Assembly: GCF_009730915.1 (NCBI RefSeq) | Contig: NC_052475.1 | Span: 4,092,001 to 4,156,000, forward strand | DNA: 64,000 bases | Source: Dioscorea cayenensis subsp. rotundata | Lineage: Eukaryota > Streptophyta > Magnoliopsida > Dioscoreales > Dioscoreaceae | Direction: 5' to 3' | Shown here: positions 46,441 through 58,800 of the stretch, one piece after another | Layout: each line of letters starts with the position of its first letter | How positions within the stretch are numbered: position 1 is the first letter of the stretch | Notes under the pieces: model-generated | The model's database searches: none | What the model was told of the DNA's origin: nothing | What the model saw: only the letters and a program-made list of their open reading frames with translations | Position numbers and translations under genes: made by a program

Positions 46441-48671
46441 AGATCAATGTGGAATTCATGAGATGGAATTGGGTTGATGCATGCAAAGTGTTTGATATAA
46501 TGCTTTTAAGGACAATATGTAAGCAATGACCAATTGATTGTTAGAATGTGATGATGTGAGTTTATGGATTGTTGGAGATGATGCTATGTGTGAGATTTTT
46601 GCATATTAATGTTAATGGCATGGGTATTTATGCTTATATGAGGTGTGTGTAAAATTGTTAATATAGATTGATACATTGGTGAAAGAAGACATTATTTTCT
46701 CTACATCTACTTTTGAAATGGAAAAATAGTCTTAGATTTGTGAAGAGTGTGTTCATGCTTATCTATGGATGTAAATTACAAATGTTTGAGCATGTTGGCA
46801 AATGAAATTTGATCATGTGAGAGACTTATGTTTATGTAATTACTTGATTTGGATATGGGAGTAGTGGTTTATGTTTTATGATATGTTGGGATTATGTGAA
46901 GGAGATAAAGAGGGGGAGAGACGTATGCTTATATTAAAAAGCAAGGCATTGATGTAAACCTATGTAAAAAAAATACAAAAGCACAAATGTTCAAGAATGA
47001 AAATAGTAATATGAGTTGCAATTGAATCTAGAGGAATGGAGTGGTATGAATCTAGAGTTGAAGAAAATTTAGTGAGGTGGCATGATAATTATGCTCTGTA
47101 AAAAATTAAAAAGATGGTAATTTTGACTTAGTGTCATTGCATCTTTGATATTGGAGGCAATCTTGATTTAATGTTAAATCAAAATTGGGAGAATTGCTTT
47201 ACATAGCCTATTTTGGTTGATGTTGCATGATGTTTCAAGGTTAGTTTAATAATGGAGGGGGAAAACTAGGTTTATGTCTTTGAATTGATAACTTGTTTTA
47301 AATTGGCAATTATGATAAGATGCATTGTTGATAAAATGGAAATGATGGAAAACCATGGGCGTGGATTGGATATGTAATTATAGTCATTGCCAATGTAATA
47401 CTCTCAATATGGAATTGTTGAGTATGCTAGTGTATGGAAATAAAAGAGAGACATGATTGATGATATATGTATGTATGTGAGGAAGTAATGGCCAACGTTA
47501 TTGTAGCTATCACTGTAGCACACCCGGCCGATTTATTTGTGTTGGTATTTATGGCCTTGGCATTGAGGTTAATTATGAGTTACTTATTGTGATTGAAGTT
47601 TGATGGAAGTACTCCCATTAGTCTTTTTGTTCGCTTAATGTGGCTATCATGTCCCTTGAACCTAGCTACTTTCTTATTATCATTGATCATACATTTAGTA
47701 TTGTATTTTATTCCTTATCCAGATTATTGCTATTGTTAACTATTTGTTATCTTAAAAATTTATCGGGTTTACTTCACTAAACTGGAACTCTGAAATTCTG
47801 TATTTCTGTTCGGGTGAGTATTTGGGAAATTTTTTTAACTTGTACTATGTGGTTTTGGTGTATGATTATTTATTTATTTATTTTGATCTTGTATTATTTA
47901 TTCGGTATTTTCTCTGTCTGTACTCTGTATTTCTGCGGTTTTAGTACATCTCCATTCCTGGCTCGCCCAGCTAGAAGGAGTAAGTCCTAGCCATGTGCAC
48001 ATGTTTTTGTAGTAGCACTACCCCTGACTGTGGTCGAAGATCCGGGTTCGGCTGTTGATATTCTATCTGTTCTGTTCCATCTTTACAGTCGAAGATCTAG
48101 GCTTAAGATGTTGATTCTGTCATTAGTCAAGGAGATGTACATGTATGTTTTCGCGTATTTTCTATATTTTTGATTACTTCTGTATTCTGAGCATTTTCTG
48201 TATTTCCGTTCCATTATTATTCTGTTATTTGCCATTTATTTATTTATTTTGAAGTCTAATTGGAAAACATTATGTTTTGGAAAGGTTTAAATAACCATTT
48301 TCTGTATTTTTCTGGTATTTATGAGTTTTCCTCTTGTTTTCGCCCCACTCACTGAGTAACCGAGTTACTCAGCCTCTCTTCTTCTATCTTCTCAGGTACT
48401 GGACTCTTAGGTTGTTCAGCCAGTGCTAGGATGGATCCACTAGGGTTGTCGTCATTTTCTTATAAATTTTTTATAACATGTATTTGTACTTTGGATTCTT
48501 GTATCTGTAAGTCTGTGTTGTATTTTTGTACCATTTTTTTATTATTTCCTGTTCTGCTTGTTAGAGTTGACTCTGACCAGGTCAAATCTGAGGCCTTGCA
48601 CCCAGTGGGGCCCAGCCCCGTTGGATGTGGCTGATCTGTCAGCGGCCCTGCTTTGGGACTGGGGCGTGACA
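46441..48671 (+). repeat. Second, shorter repeat unit ending GGGGCGTGACA
   Basis: Shares with the previous unit the phrase GTAGC-CACTGTAGCACACC (47505-47525), the CACTCACTGAGTAACCGAG tail (48346 onward) and GCTAGGATGGATCCACTAG (48425-48443). It closes with GGGGCGTGACA (48661-48671), which pairs with TGTAATACCC-type starts in a widespread plant LTR family (general knowledge). The TGTAATACCC at 35840 may be the matching start of another copy. No clear target duplication was found. Confidence 0.45.
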
Positions 48672-49631
48672 TTTAATTATCATTAAAAAAATTTATAAAT
48701 ATATATGCACAATTAATATTTAAAAAATATTTATGGCTTGTGGTTTTTATTGAGGGGATATAAGCAATTAAGTTAATTTCCAGAGATACATGAAAAAAGA
48801 AAAAGAGAACTATAACAACATACTTTAATATCTCCGTGGTTGAAGCACACAATGTAATACATATTAATACATGACAGTCTCCTTCAAAATTTAGAATGGA
48901 TCAATCACATGATTGTTTTTAAATGTTTATTTATTTATTTAACTATATATTCAATCCCATTATAATGTGAAATGTTTAAAAAGTTTTAGGTTCAAATCTA
49001 GCTAGATTTCAAGTTATAAGTATAGGTTTACTATCCAAATTTCAGTTATAAGTATAGGTTTATTATCCAAATTCTGTGTTGGCAACACACAAATAAAAAA
49101 AACTTAGTTGGGGCATCATGTTAGTATTTGTAATTTGACTTGCTTTCAACTGGAAAAATACAGTTGGTTACAATTTTTATTTTTTTAATAAAACTTGGAC
49201 AAGCCATGCATCAGTTGTGTGCACAGGTTACAAATATAATAAATATTTTAAAATTTAAATTTTTAGTTAATTATAATTATATTTTTAAAATATTATTAAA
49301 TATATTTATTTAGATAATTAAATATAAGTTAGATTGCCACCATAACAAGAACTTATCCAATAATCCCCCAAGTAAACATACATTGGTTTTCTATAAAAAC
49401 AAATTTAAATTATTTTACTTACGATATATAATAAATTAATATATATATATATATATATAATCCAAAATAATCATCTAAAACAACTTCCAAATCACATGAA
49501 GTTATAATTCAATCTATTTTTTTTAAATAAATAAATAAATAAAATTTAGTTTCAAATTCCAAGCAACAAACAAACACGAATCTTTTTCAAAAAAGAAAAC
49601 AAGCAAACACGAAAGCTTGAAGAAGGCATCA
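48672..49631. other. Upstream region of the reductase gene
   Basis: AT-rich with a (TA)n run at about 49439-49458. A short direct repeat (AAGTATAGGTTTA) occurs twice at 49018-49071. A TATA-like element cannot be separated from the AT background. Confidence 0.4.
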
Positions 49632-51778
49632 ATGGCGTCGCTGGAGAAGCGGGTTCTAGTCACCGGTGCCAATGGCTTCATCGGCTCATGGCTTGTGCGG
49701 GCACTCCTAGCCAAGGGCTACTCCATCTCCGCCTCCGTGTATCCCGGCTCGTCGACGGCGCATCTCCGGGCACTCCCGGGTGGCGCCGATCCTAAGCGGT
49801 TGGTGTTTCACGAGGCGGATCTCCTTGACGCAGCGGCACTTGCTGTGGCGGCGGAGGGGTGTGGCGCGGGGGTGTTCCATGTGGCGTCCCCTTGCTCGCT
49901 GGAGGACCCGAAGGATCCTGAGAATGAGCTGATCCGGCCGGCGGTGGAAGGCACTGTTAATGTGCTTGAGGCCGCGAGGAAGGTCGGGGCGCGCAGGGTC
50001 GTGCTCATGTCGTCGATCTCGGCGATGATTCCGAACCCTGGGTGGGCGAAGGCGCATCCTGGCCGAGCTTTTGATGAGGATTCCTGGACTGATCTTGATT
50101 ATTGCAAGGCAAACAAGGTTTGCTAATGTCTATGTTTTCCTTCTCTTCTTGCTGCCCTAACTGCCATAGCTTCATATGTTCTCTAATTTGAACTCTATGT
50201 TTTCTGAAAAAAAAAAGGTTTTTTTTTTTTTTTTGTGTGATACTGAGGAAGAATGCTTGATCTAGTTTTGACCTAATTTAAATATCACTGGTCAGAATGT
50301 TAGAAGCGTTTATGAGGAAGAGCAAGTAGATTGTTCAACAGTTTCAGTAACTAATTTGCTTTGAAGTTGCATTTAAATTTGAGGAAAGTTTGAAGGATTG
50401 TAGAAAGTTTAGTCTGTTTTAGAACTTTGAGGTTATTTTGTAGGAAAATTTTCATGATTGCAAAGATGATTACATATAGATAGATGCTTGTGTAAATAGG
50501 TAAATGTTCATACTCAGCATATAGCTTTAGCAATATGTTGTTACATTAGTTACCCCTCTGTTTTCTGCATTTCATATTTCATCCAAAGTCAAATATCACA
50601 ACAATGTGCAGCCCAATGTATATGAATGAGAATAGCTGTGGATTGTCTGATATAGGTGAAGTTCTTTTATGCGTTTCAACGGTTGAATTTTCAGGATTGT
50701 TGCAAAGTATGTAAATTTCACAGTTCTCCTTTTTGTTGGTTTTTGTGTTTGAGCAGAAATGGTATGCTGTATCAAAGACAATTGCTGAGAAGGAGGCATG
50801 GAAATATGCAGAGAAATATGGGTTGGATATTGTGGCAATTAACCCATCTACTTGCCTTGGCCCCCTTTTGCAGCCAGGTCTCAATGCAAGCTCTGCTGTT
50901 CTCCAACAACTCTTACAAGGTTGCTCAAAATGAATGTTTCAATTTGTTATTATGGTGATATAAAACCAAAAAACAACATTATGTGTTGATATTTTTAGTT
51001 GTGTTGTCAAGGGTCAACGAATGATCAGGGAGATTATTGGCTTGGTTGCGTACATGTCCGGGATGTTGCTGATGCTCTGATTATGCTCTTGGAGAAACCA
51101 AATGCTTCAGGAAGACACCTGTGCACCAATGGAATATACCAATTCAAGGACTTTGCTGAAATAGTCACGAAGGTGTGTCCTGGATACAATGTGACCAGGT
51201 AAAAAATGATAATCTTGTCTTTGGCGAAGCATGTCGTCTTGGAATTAATTATTCATGTTCGACTGTGATCACTCTTGTGTATATGAGTCCACAATGGTAT
51301 GCATGTACGATTAGCAGAACGACTGTCATCTCAGTTAACTGACATTGCCAAAATTCTAGTGCAAACTCCTTTTGCTATTCACATTGTTCAATAAACATTT
51401 TGTATTTAACTAGTTCTTTTGTGAATCCTGTCAAGTTTGTCTTGAAACCTGAAAGGCTAAAGCATTTTATCTTTTGATCAGGTTTTGTATTTATTTGTAA
51501 GACTTCATGACAGATATGTTCTTAGAATGATTAGTTCAATATTTTATTTTAGAAATTATCACTGATTTTAACATTTATATACTCAAATAAACTGATAATA
51601 AAATTGTAATAGGTTTGTGGGCGAAACCCAACCCGGCCTAGTTTCACGCAAAGATGCAGCAAAGAAGCTGATTGATCTCGGCATGGCATTTACACCAGTT
51701 GAGGATGCAATTAAGGAATCCGAGGAAAGCATGAGAGAAAACGGCCTTCTCAGCAAGCCAAGTAACAACACAAATTAA
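49632..51778 (+). CDS. Cinnamoyl-CoA-reductase-like NAD(P)-dependent dehydrogenase (extended SDR)
   Basis: Four exons: 49632-50117, 50757-50919, 51012-51198 and 51613-51778, for 333 residues, the normal length. The start is the ATG at 49632; the sequence upstream in frame has no ATG. The N-terminal Rossmann motif is VTGANGFIGSWL (G-x2-G-x2-G), with VFHVASPC following. The active-site pair is Tyr and Lys in KWYAVSKTIAEKEAW (YxxxK); the CCR hallmark KNWYCYGK is not conserved, so this is a CCR-like protein rather than a clear lignin-pathway CCR. Later motifs: INPSTCLGPLLQPG, YWLGCVHVRDVADAL and GRHLCTNGIYQF. The exon 3 acceptor is set at 51011 because it alone keeps the frame (LLQ-GSTNDQGDYW). 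Exon 1 is strongly GC-rich and the others are not. Its substrate is unknown. Confidence 0.9.
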
Positions 51779-54277
51779 ATTATGTGCTTGGAGATTCCAC
51801 CTGTTTTTTAGTTAGTACGTTAATAAATGGTTGCAATTTCTTATCAAAGATATTTCTTCTGTTCCCTTTGAATGTTCTATCATGAACAAAATCATGTTTA
51901 TGAGCTAAAGGGCTGAATTATGTTATGTTGTTGCAAATTCTAAATGCTCTATGTGTTAGCATAGAGATTAAGAAGTCGATGAATGATAAGATTGAACTAG
52001 ATTGATCGCATGAAAAAATCGAGTGAAATCTATGCTGTTGGTTTGTCTTCTTGTACTTTATCGTCGTAATTTATGCCACACTGCAACTTTGTCTCGTACT
52101 ACAAGCTCTCTGCAGTGTTGAGCCATGCTAATGGTCTTGATTTCTTTCTTTGCTCGCTCATTGTCTCCTAAAACTTTTTTCGTATTTACTGATGTATGCC
52201 GTCTTCTCTTCTTTAAAGCTGTAAATATGAGAGGAGCAGCTGCATACTGAATGGTGAGCTTGTCAATGTAGGGCTTTTTCCTTCTTATAACTAAAGACAT
52301 TGAAGTAATTAGAAAAACTGTTTATTATTATTGTTATGTGTTTTTTTAAGGCCACAATGTTGAATAGATGACCACCATGCCATATAATTGAAAACTCAGT
52401 CAAAATAGCATCTTGGCCTAATTTCCTTCTTGCATAGCATGTTGCAGTATGAAATCTCTTGAGCAAACCTTAAAAAAAGAAATGCCTCAAAGTCATTGCA
52501 TGTGCATTGTGATACCTTTGTATTCAATCCAAGTACCAAACTAAAATACTTTATAGTGAAAATCATAGGAAGCCATTGACCTCTTTTTGTCTCACCAAGT
52601 TAACATAAAGCTCTAATTAAAAAGTCATGCTTTTAAAGCAATGCATGTGATGTTCTATATTCTCTTCATTCTTCAAGTTGTTTGACCATCTTATTAATTG
52701 AAGAATATGGAGCTAAACTAGGGTTGAAGAAAAGAAAGTGATGGAGATCTAACTTTATTGACTTCAGTGGTTTAGATCCAAACTAGAATTTTGGAAAAGT
52801 TTGGCAAGATTCCTAATTCTAAAAATATCTCATCTCAAAACTCTAAATCCTAATCTCTTTATGTATTACTTTTTTTTTTTTAATTTCATTGTTTAAAAAA
52901 GAAATTTATGTTCTACAATTATATTTTTCATAGTTTTATCTTAATCAAAATATTTAAGGAAAGTGTGGGAATTATCATAAATTAATAAGAGTCTTTTTTA
53001 TTGTTAAGCCAACTCCAAATAATGATTTTAAATTTTGTATATATATATAATTTCACAATTAGGGGAACAAGTTCATAAATATATTCATAATATTTTATTT
53101 AAAAAATTAGCCTCGAACAAGGCCAACGCCGGGTCACACTCCGCGAGATCCAACTCACCATTTCCCGTCTTTCTCCCACGCAACCTAAACTTTTATTTAT
53201 TTGTTTATTTTGCATATACACCCATATGATTATTTATTTATTTAATGAAAAGAGGTGATAAAATGTCATTCATTTAAAGGGGTTTGTCAAGACACATGCA
53301 ATCGGAGATACATTAGTTATGGTGACTTATCGATTCTTTAAAAATTAATTAACTCTACCAAATATCATATGAAGTAATCAAAATCCATCACATGGATACT
53401 CAAAAGATTTACTGAAATCATTCAAAACTAATAAATCCCTTTACATGCAATTTTTAGAAAAGAGGGATGTGACTTCTCTCATCATGCATGGGAATATAGA
53501 TGAACTATAGTAAAAGCACAATCTTTCGATTTTGTGTTTGCCCACCCACTGCCATGTGATATAAACAATTACGTGACGCAGTGGTTGTCCCATATAAACC
53601 ATACAAGCACATCATCAGGAGACTATATATAGATATATACAATAGGAGATTATATATAGATATATAGAACATGAGACTATATATAGATACACAGAACCCC
53701 GCAGCTGAAAAAAAACAAGTGATAGAAAGAGACCTGAGAAATTGGAATTTGAATACTATATATTTCACTTTTCACTATGTAATTGTTTATGTATAATTTA
53801 TAACCAAATTAATACTATTTACATAAATAATACAATTTGAATGAGAACTCTCTGGCATTGTACCAGGCTATGATGACGACTGTTGGATGGGAATTCAGAA
53901 CAAACATCCGTAGATATAGACTATGATGACCACCATTGGACGGAAATCCAATGGTGGAGGATGAACATCCATACATATTTTATTTATGAACGTTGGTAGA
54001 TGACGCGTCCTTTATGTACATTTACGTATTCAGAAAATAATATAAATCAGGAAAAAAAAAATTTAGAAAACTGTCCAAAAATATTGTTACAAGTGAAAAA
54101 AAAGAAGTACAATAAACAAGCAAGCAAAGACTTCTTGGCTCCCACTCTAATGCATTAGGCCAAAGTCCATGATCATTGCCAACTTTCTCCATTAAAACCC
54201 TCAAAACCCATCTCCATTGATGAACCACTAGAGCTAAGCTTTCCAACCTTCCCACCAAAACCTCTTTGAGCAACCAT
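51779..54277. other. Intergenic between reductase and methyltransferase genes
   Basis: Mostly AT-rich. 53612-53695 has three tandem-like copies of GAGACTATATATAGATA variants. 53105-53180 is a short GC-rich patch of unknown origin. A weak inverted or repeated phrase (ATGATGAC with AATCCAATGGTGG) lies at 53870-53960. No gene was found. Confidence 0.4.
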
Positions 54278-55597
54278 ATGCCTTCCATGGAGGACTACCA
54301 TCTCAAGAAACCTCTCCCAACCCAAACTCCAACAAGAACAAAGCTCAAGATCCTTCTCTTGATCATCTCTACCAACCTCCTCTCCATATACCTCTTCTCC
54401 GGCGACCTCAACCACTGGAAAAACTATGCCCCAAGAATCCATCTTTGGGACACTGAACTTCTTCTCCATGAACTCAACTCAACTCAATCCAAGCTCACTC
54501 AAAGCCAAAGACAACTTTCCGACCTTCACCGCCGACTAGCCACCTCCAATTCTCTTTTAGAATCTCTTCTCTCCGATCTTGGTCGTGTGCATGGTGACAA
54601 AGCTTCAAAAGAGGAGTTAGACGGATGGAGAGACGAGCTTTTCGGCGAGCTAAAGCTGGCCGTAGGACCTCATAAGCTGCCTCTTGGCTTCACTGCCAAC
54701 CTTGGCTCTGATGAGATCTTTCCAGCTCTTGGCTCAGCTTGCCGGCGCCACCAAGAGGAACTCATTGAATACATGACTTATAATGTTGGTGATGAATGTC
54801 CTAGTGATGATGTTTTTGCTCAGAGGTTGATGCTCAAAGGCTGTGAGCCTTTGCCTCGCCGGCGCTGCCACCCTGCCTCACCTGAAGGCTATGTCGAGCC
54901 CGCTCCCTTCCCGGAAAGCTTATGGACTATCCCTCCGGACACCAGCATCACTTGGGATGCCTACACTTGCAAGAATTATTCTTGTTTAGTTCATAGAAAC
55001 AGAGAAAAAGGTTCTTATGATTGCAAGGATTGCTTTGATCTTAATGGCAGGGAGAAAGTCCGGTGGCTTTCCGAAAATGGGGGTCTTGATTATGGTATTG
55101 ATAGTGTGTTGAGCTTGAGGAAACCGGGTACGATACGTATCGGTCTTGACATCGGTGGTGGCAGTGGAACATTTGCGGCGAGGATGAGGGAAAGGAATGT
55201 GACTATTGTTACTAGTACTATGAATTTTGATGGCCCTTTTAATAGCTTCATCGCGTCGAGAGGGCTTGTGCCGATGCATATCAGTGTAGCTAATCGGTTG
55301 CCGTTCTTTGATAACACGCTCGATATTGTGCATTCGATGCATGTGTTGAGTAATTGGATTCCTGACATTATGCTCGAGTTTGCGCTGTTTGATATTTATA
55401 GAGTGTTGAGGCCAGGGGGATTGTTCTGGCTTGATCACTTTTTCTGCATTGGCACTCAGTTGAACAGCACTTATGTTCCGATGTTTGATCGAATTGGGTT
55501 CAATAAGCTGCGGTGGACTGCTGGAAGGAAGCTCGATCGGGGGATCGAAAAGAATGAATGGTACCTCTCTGCTCTGCTTGAAAAACCAATGACTTGA
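54278..55597 (+). CDS. Membrane-anchored SAM-dependent methyltransferase (At1g29790-like)
   Basis: Single exon, 439 residues from the ATG at 54278 (a second ATG follows at 54287). A short basic N-terminus is followed by one hydrophobic anchor at about residues 24-41 (LKILLLIISTNLLSIYLF), a type II topology common for Golgi proteins. A coiled-coil-like stretch (HELNSTQSKLTQSQRQL) precedes the conserved region. The methyltransferase motif I is IGLDIGGGSGTFAARM near residue 290, followed by an acidic strand end (STMNFDGPF) and a later DIVHSMHVLSNW and RVLRPGGLFWLDHFF. The family is a plant DUF248-related group of putative methyltransferases; the substrate is not established, though cell-wall polysaccharide is often proposed. 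It is convergent with the receptor kinase gene, with 273 bases between stops. Confidence 0.88.
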   Translation: MPSMEDYHLKKPLPTQTPTRTKLKILLLIISTNLLSIYLFSGDLNHWKNYAPRIHLWDTELLLHELNSTQSKLTQSQRQLSDLHRRLATSNSLLESLLSDLGRVHGDKASKEELDGWRDELFGELKLAVGPHKLPLGFTANLGSDEIFPALGSACRRHQEELIEYMTYNVGDECPSDDVFAQRLMLKGCEPLPRRRCHPASPEGYVEPAPFPESLWTIPPDTSITWDAYTCKNYSCLVHRNREKGSYDCKDCFDLNGREKVRWLSENGGLDYGIDSVLSLRKPGTIRIGLDIGGGSGTFAARMRERNVTIVTSTMNFDGPFNSFIASRGLVPMHISVANRLPFFDNTLDIVHSMHVLSNWIPDIMLEFALFDIYRVLRPGGLFWLDHFFCIGTQLNSTYVPMFDRIGFNKLRWTAGRKLDRGIEKNEWYLSALLEKPMT

Positions 55598-55870
55598 ATT
55601 TTGGCAGTAGGCTGAGGTAATAAGAAGGAAAAGAAAAAGTATGTTTGTCATCATAGGATAGATTCAGAAAAATTCTTTGTTGTTTCCTTCTGATGATATG
55701 AGAATTATAATAAGTCTTGCAATTCAATTTCCATCAATTTAAACACTATGTATTCCAAGTGAGTTTTTACTACAGAAATTAGACATTTCATGCTTTTCAC
55801 TCTGTTCAAACAACCCATGATAGATCTATACAAGCAGCATTGAATAGCAAACACTCGAATATATATGTTT
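55598..55870. terminator. Convergent 3' region between methyltransferase and receptor kinase genes
   Basis: The two genes end 273 bases apart on opposite strands. Candidate signals are AATTATAATAAG near 55691-55702 for the plus-strand gene. The short interval means trailers may overlap. Confidence 0.4.
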
Positions 55871-58800
55871 TTACTTGGCTTCTACTTTCGCTGAAGGAGC
55901 GCCACCGCTATAGTCAAAAGCCTCATTGCCGTAAGGGTGGTAAGAACCACCACTCTTACTCGTTGTAGCCTCATAGCTCGATGATGTCGACCCAGCTTCT
56001 ATAATTGGGTTCATACCAGCCAAGACCATGATTTTCTCAAGTTCTGTCACTACTTGGCTCATTTTCGGCCGATTGATTCCTTCTTCTTCAACACAACTCA
56101 AGGCCAAGTCAATGAATTCACAAAAGCCTCCAAGTGAAGAGCTTATCAAAATTGGGTCAAGAAGTTGATCAAGGCCATACAAGTCCTTACCCTTATCCAT
56201 CATAACTCTCACCTCTCTCACTACATATCTTCCTCAGTTCTATCGGTTTTCTTGCAGTTAAAAGCTCTAACAATAGCACACCGAAGCTATAAACATCGCT
56301 CTTCTCTGTCAATTGCTGACTCATATAATACTCAGGATCAAGGTACCCCTGCATATTATTAACCAATGCAAGTTCTTTATCACAATATTTGATAATCCAA
56401 ACTTTAGCACATTCACTACTTACCATTGTCCCTTTAACCTGTGTCGTAACATGACCCTTGTCGGTATCTGTCATTGGCTTCGACAAGCCGAAATCAGAAA
56501 CTTTGGCATTCAAATGATTGTCAAGAAGTATGTTGCTCGATTTGATATCTCGATGAATTATAGGAGGATCCGCAAGATCATGCAGATAAGCAAGACCTTT
56601 CGCGGCACCAAGAGCAACTCGGAGTCTCCTTTTCCAGTCTAACTGAACTCCAGATTTTCCTGCATATATTAATGCATCAAAGTGCTTAAAGTATGAGTGT
56701 TTTTGGCATGAGAGACAACGACGATGAAGTAGAATTAGTAGAGCTTTACCTGTTAGACTTTCTTTCAGGCTTCCATTTGTAATATACTCATAGATAAGCA
56801 TTTGTTCGCCTTTATCAAAGCAAAAACCAATGAGACTGACAAGATTCTTATGGTGTACCCTGCTTAGCATCTCAATCTCAGTTTTGAACTCAAGACCACC
56901 TTGCATAGACCCTTGCTGAGCTCTTTTGATTGCAACCAATTGCCCATTTGCAAGAGTTCCTTTATAAACCTGTCAGACAATAAACATCCACCATTGTCAA
57001 TATTATAGCGATATACATATCTGTACATATAAAGTTAAGCGGATCGAGCTCTTGTTCCTGTAAGTATGTATTACCTTCCCATAACCTCCAGTTCCGATTT
57101 CATTTGATTCTGCAAAATTGTTGGTGCATTTCCTTATTTCCTCGTACGTAAAACTTCTGGCTCCTTTTAACTGAGGTGCATCTCCACTTCTTTTTGTCAC
57201 CACCCAAGATTCTAGCAATTCAAAGCATAAACCAAATTAGTAATTGAATCTATGAACGAAGAGTGTGCTAGTTAACATCACGTAACTTACCGAAAGGTTG
57301 GCTTTTTTCTACTGCATTTTTGGTCTTTTTCTTGTGCCGAACAAGAAAAACCAACAAAATGATCAATATCAATGCGAGCACAACTGCACCAGCAACTACT
57401 CCAATAATCACTGTCTTGCTATTGCTTGATTTTCCTCCAGTTGAAGTTTCTGAAAACACTACTTAATCAGTAAATGTTCATGTTTTAGAGAAGTGAAACT
57501 ATGATATGATTTTGTTTACCAAGGAAAGCAGTGTATGGAGCTCCAATAAAAAAGTAAGGTCCGAAGTCCTTGCTTGTCTTGAAAGTTTGATTGCTGAGAA
57601 TGAAGCCAATGTTAGAAATATCTGACTGCTCAAACCTCAACTTTCCTGATGGAAACACTTGCAAGTGCATGCTCAAGTACTCGTCTACATCGGTATTTAT
57701 GTTATTGAGCGAAACTGAGTCGACTGGAAGCTGATGCTTCCTGAATGAATTCATGATGTCGTTTTCTAATCTCGTAAAGTATGTCGAATTCCCAAGATAT
57801 GAGAAAGATGGAGCTCTTAAGGAAAAAGTCCCGGAGTAAGGATATGCGCAAATGCAGTGAGGACTCATACTCTGATCTGTAGGACAAGAAACTGGCACGC
57901 AATTATCTTGCGGTTCTGTAGAATATGGAGTTATGGGTTGCTGTGATTCTAGACAATGTGGACTACTTGCTTCATGCTCGCAATATGGATTGCCTACTAA
58001 TCTGCAAACAAAGCCGAAATATGAGGACAAAAGCAATTTGATATGAGAAATGAATTCCCATCTTCTTGTACATTAATTGGTTATTGTATCCCCCTCCTTC
58101 TGTGTATAGCTCAATATTGTTGTATTGCACATCAACGAGTTCAAGTTGGCTGCTGAATGCAGTGCCGATATTTAGAGTACCATTGAATTTGTTGTTCCTC
58201 AGCCTCCTGTAAGTACAATGCACAAATATTAGTAGCTTGTGTTTGTTAGCGCAAACTGAAAATATTATTTGGATCCGATTCAACCCAAAAACTTAAGCTA
58301 ATATATTCAAATCTATATTTTCTAAATTAATCAATGTGGAACTATTACTTACTCTGATAGCACAAAAGATTGAAAATGAATTATCAGAGAAAAGAATGCT
58401 ACTTACACCGTTTGCAGCGGTGAGGAGCTAAATAAGGCCATCGGAATTTCACCACTTACTCTCAAATACTCGAGCACTCTGCAATCAACAAGGGTATATA
58501 CAGATAAATCTTCGGGCAGAGAATGAGAAAATAAGAAATAGAAGGGGATAGAAATACAATGTTGTCAATGATGGTAAGGTTGAGAACCATGCCGGAGTAG
58601 CTGATTCATCAAAGGTATTGTTGCTCATATCCCTGGAGAGATACAAGCAAGCATCTGATTAATATTTGGTAAGTGTAACATGAGATGAATTGATTCTCCA
58701 CACTTGAATATTAGATACTTACAAATAAGTGAGAGAAATCATTCCTGTTAGGTTTGGCAAAGGACCGGTCAAGTCGTTGTTAGATAAATGCCTTGAAAAA

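Noticed and set aside
49707-50057. Minus-strand open frame of 116 codons in the reductase
   Set aside because: Arg-rich shadow caused by the GC-rich exon 1 on the opposite strand.
54986-55654. Minus-strand open frame of 222 codons
   Set aside because: Antisense shadow of the methyltransferase gene, which has clear motifs on the plus strand.
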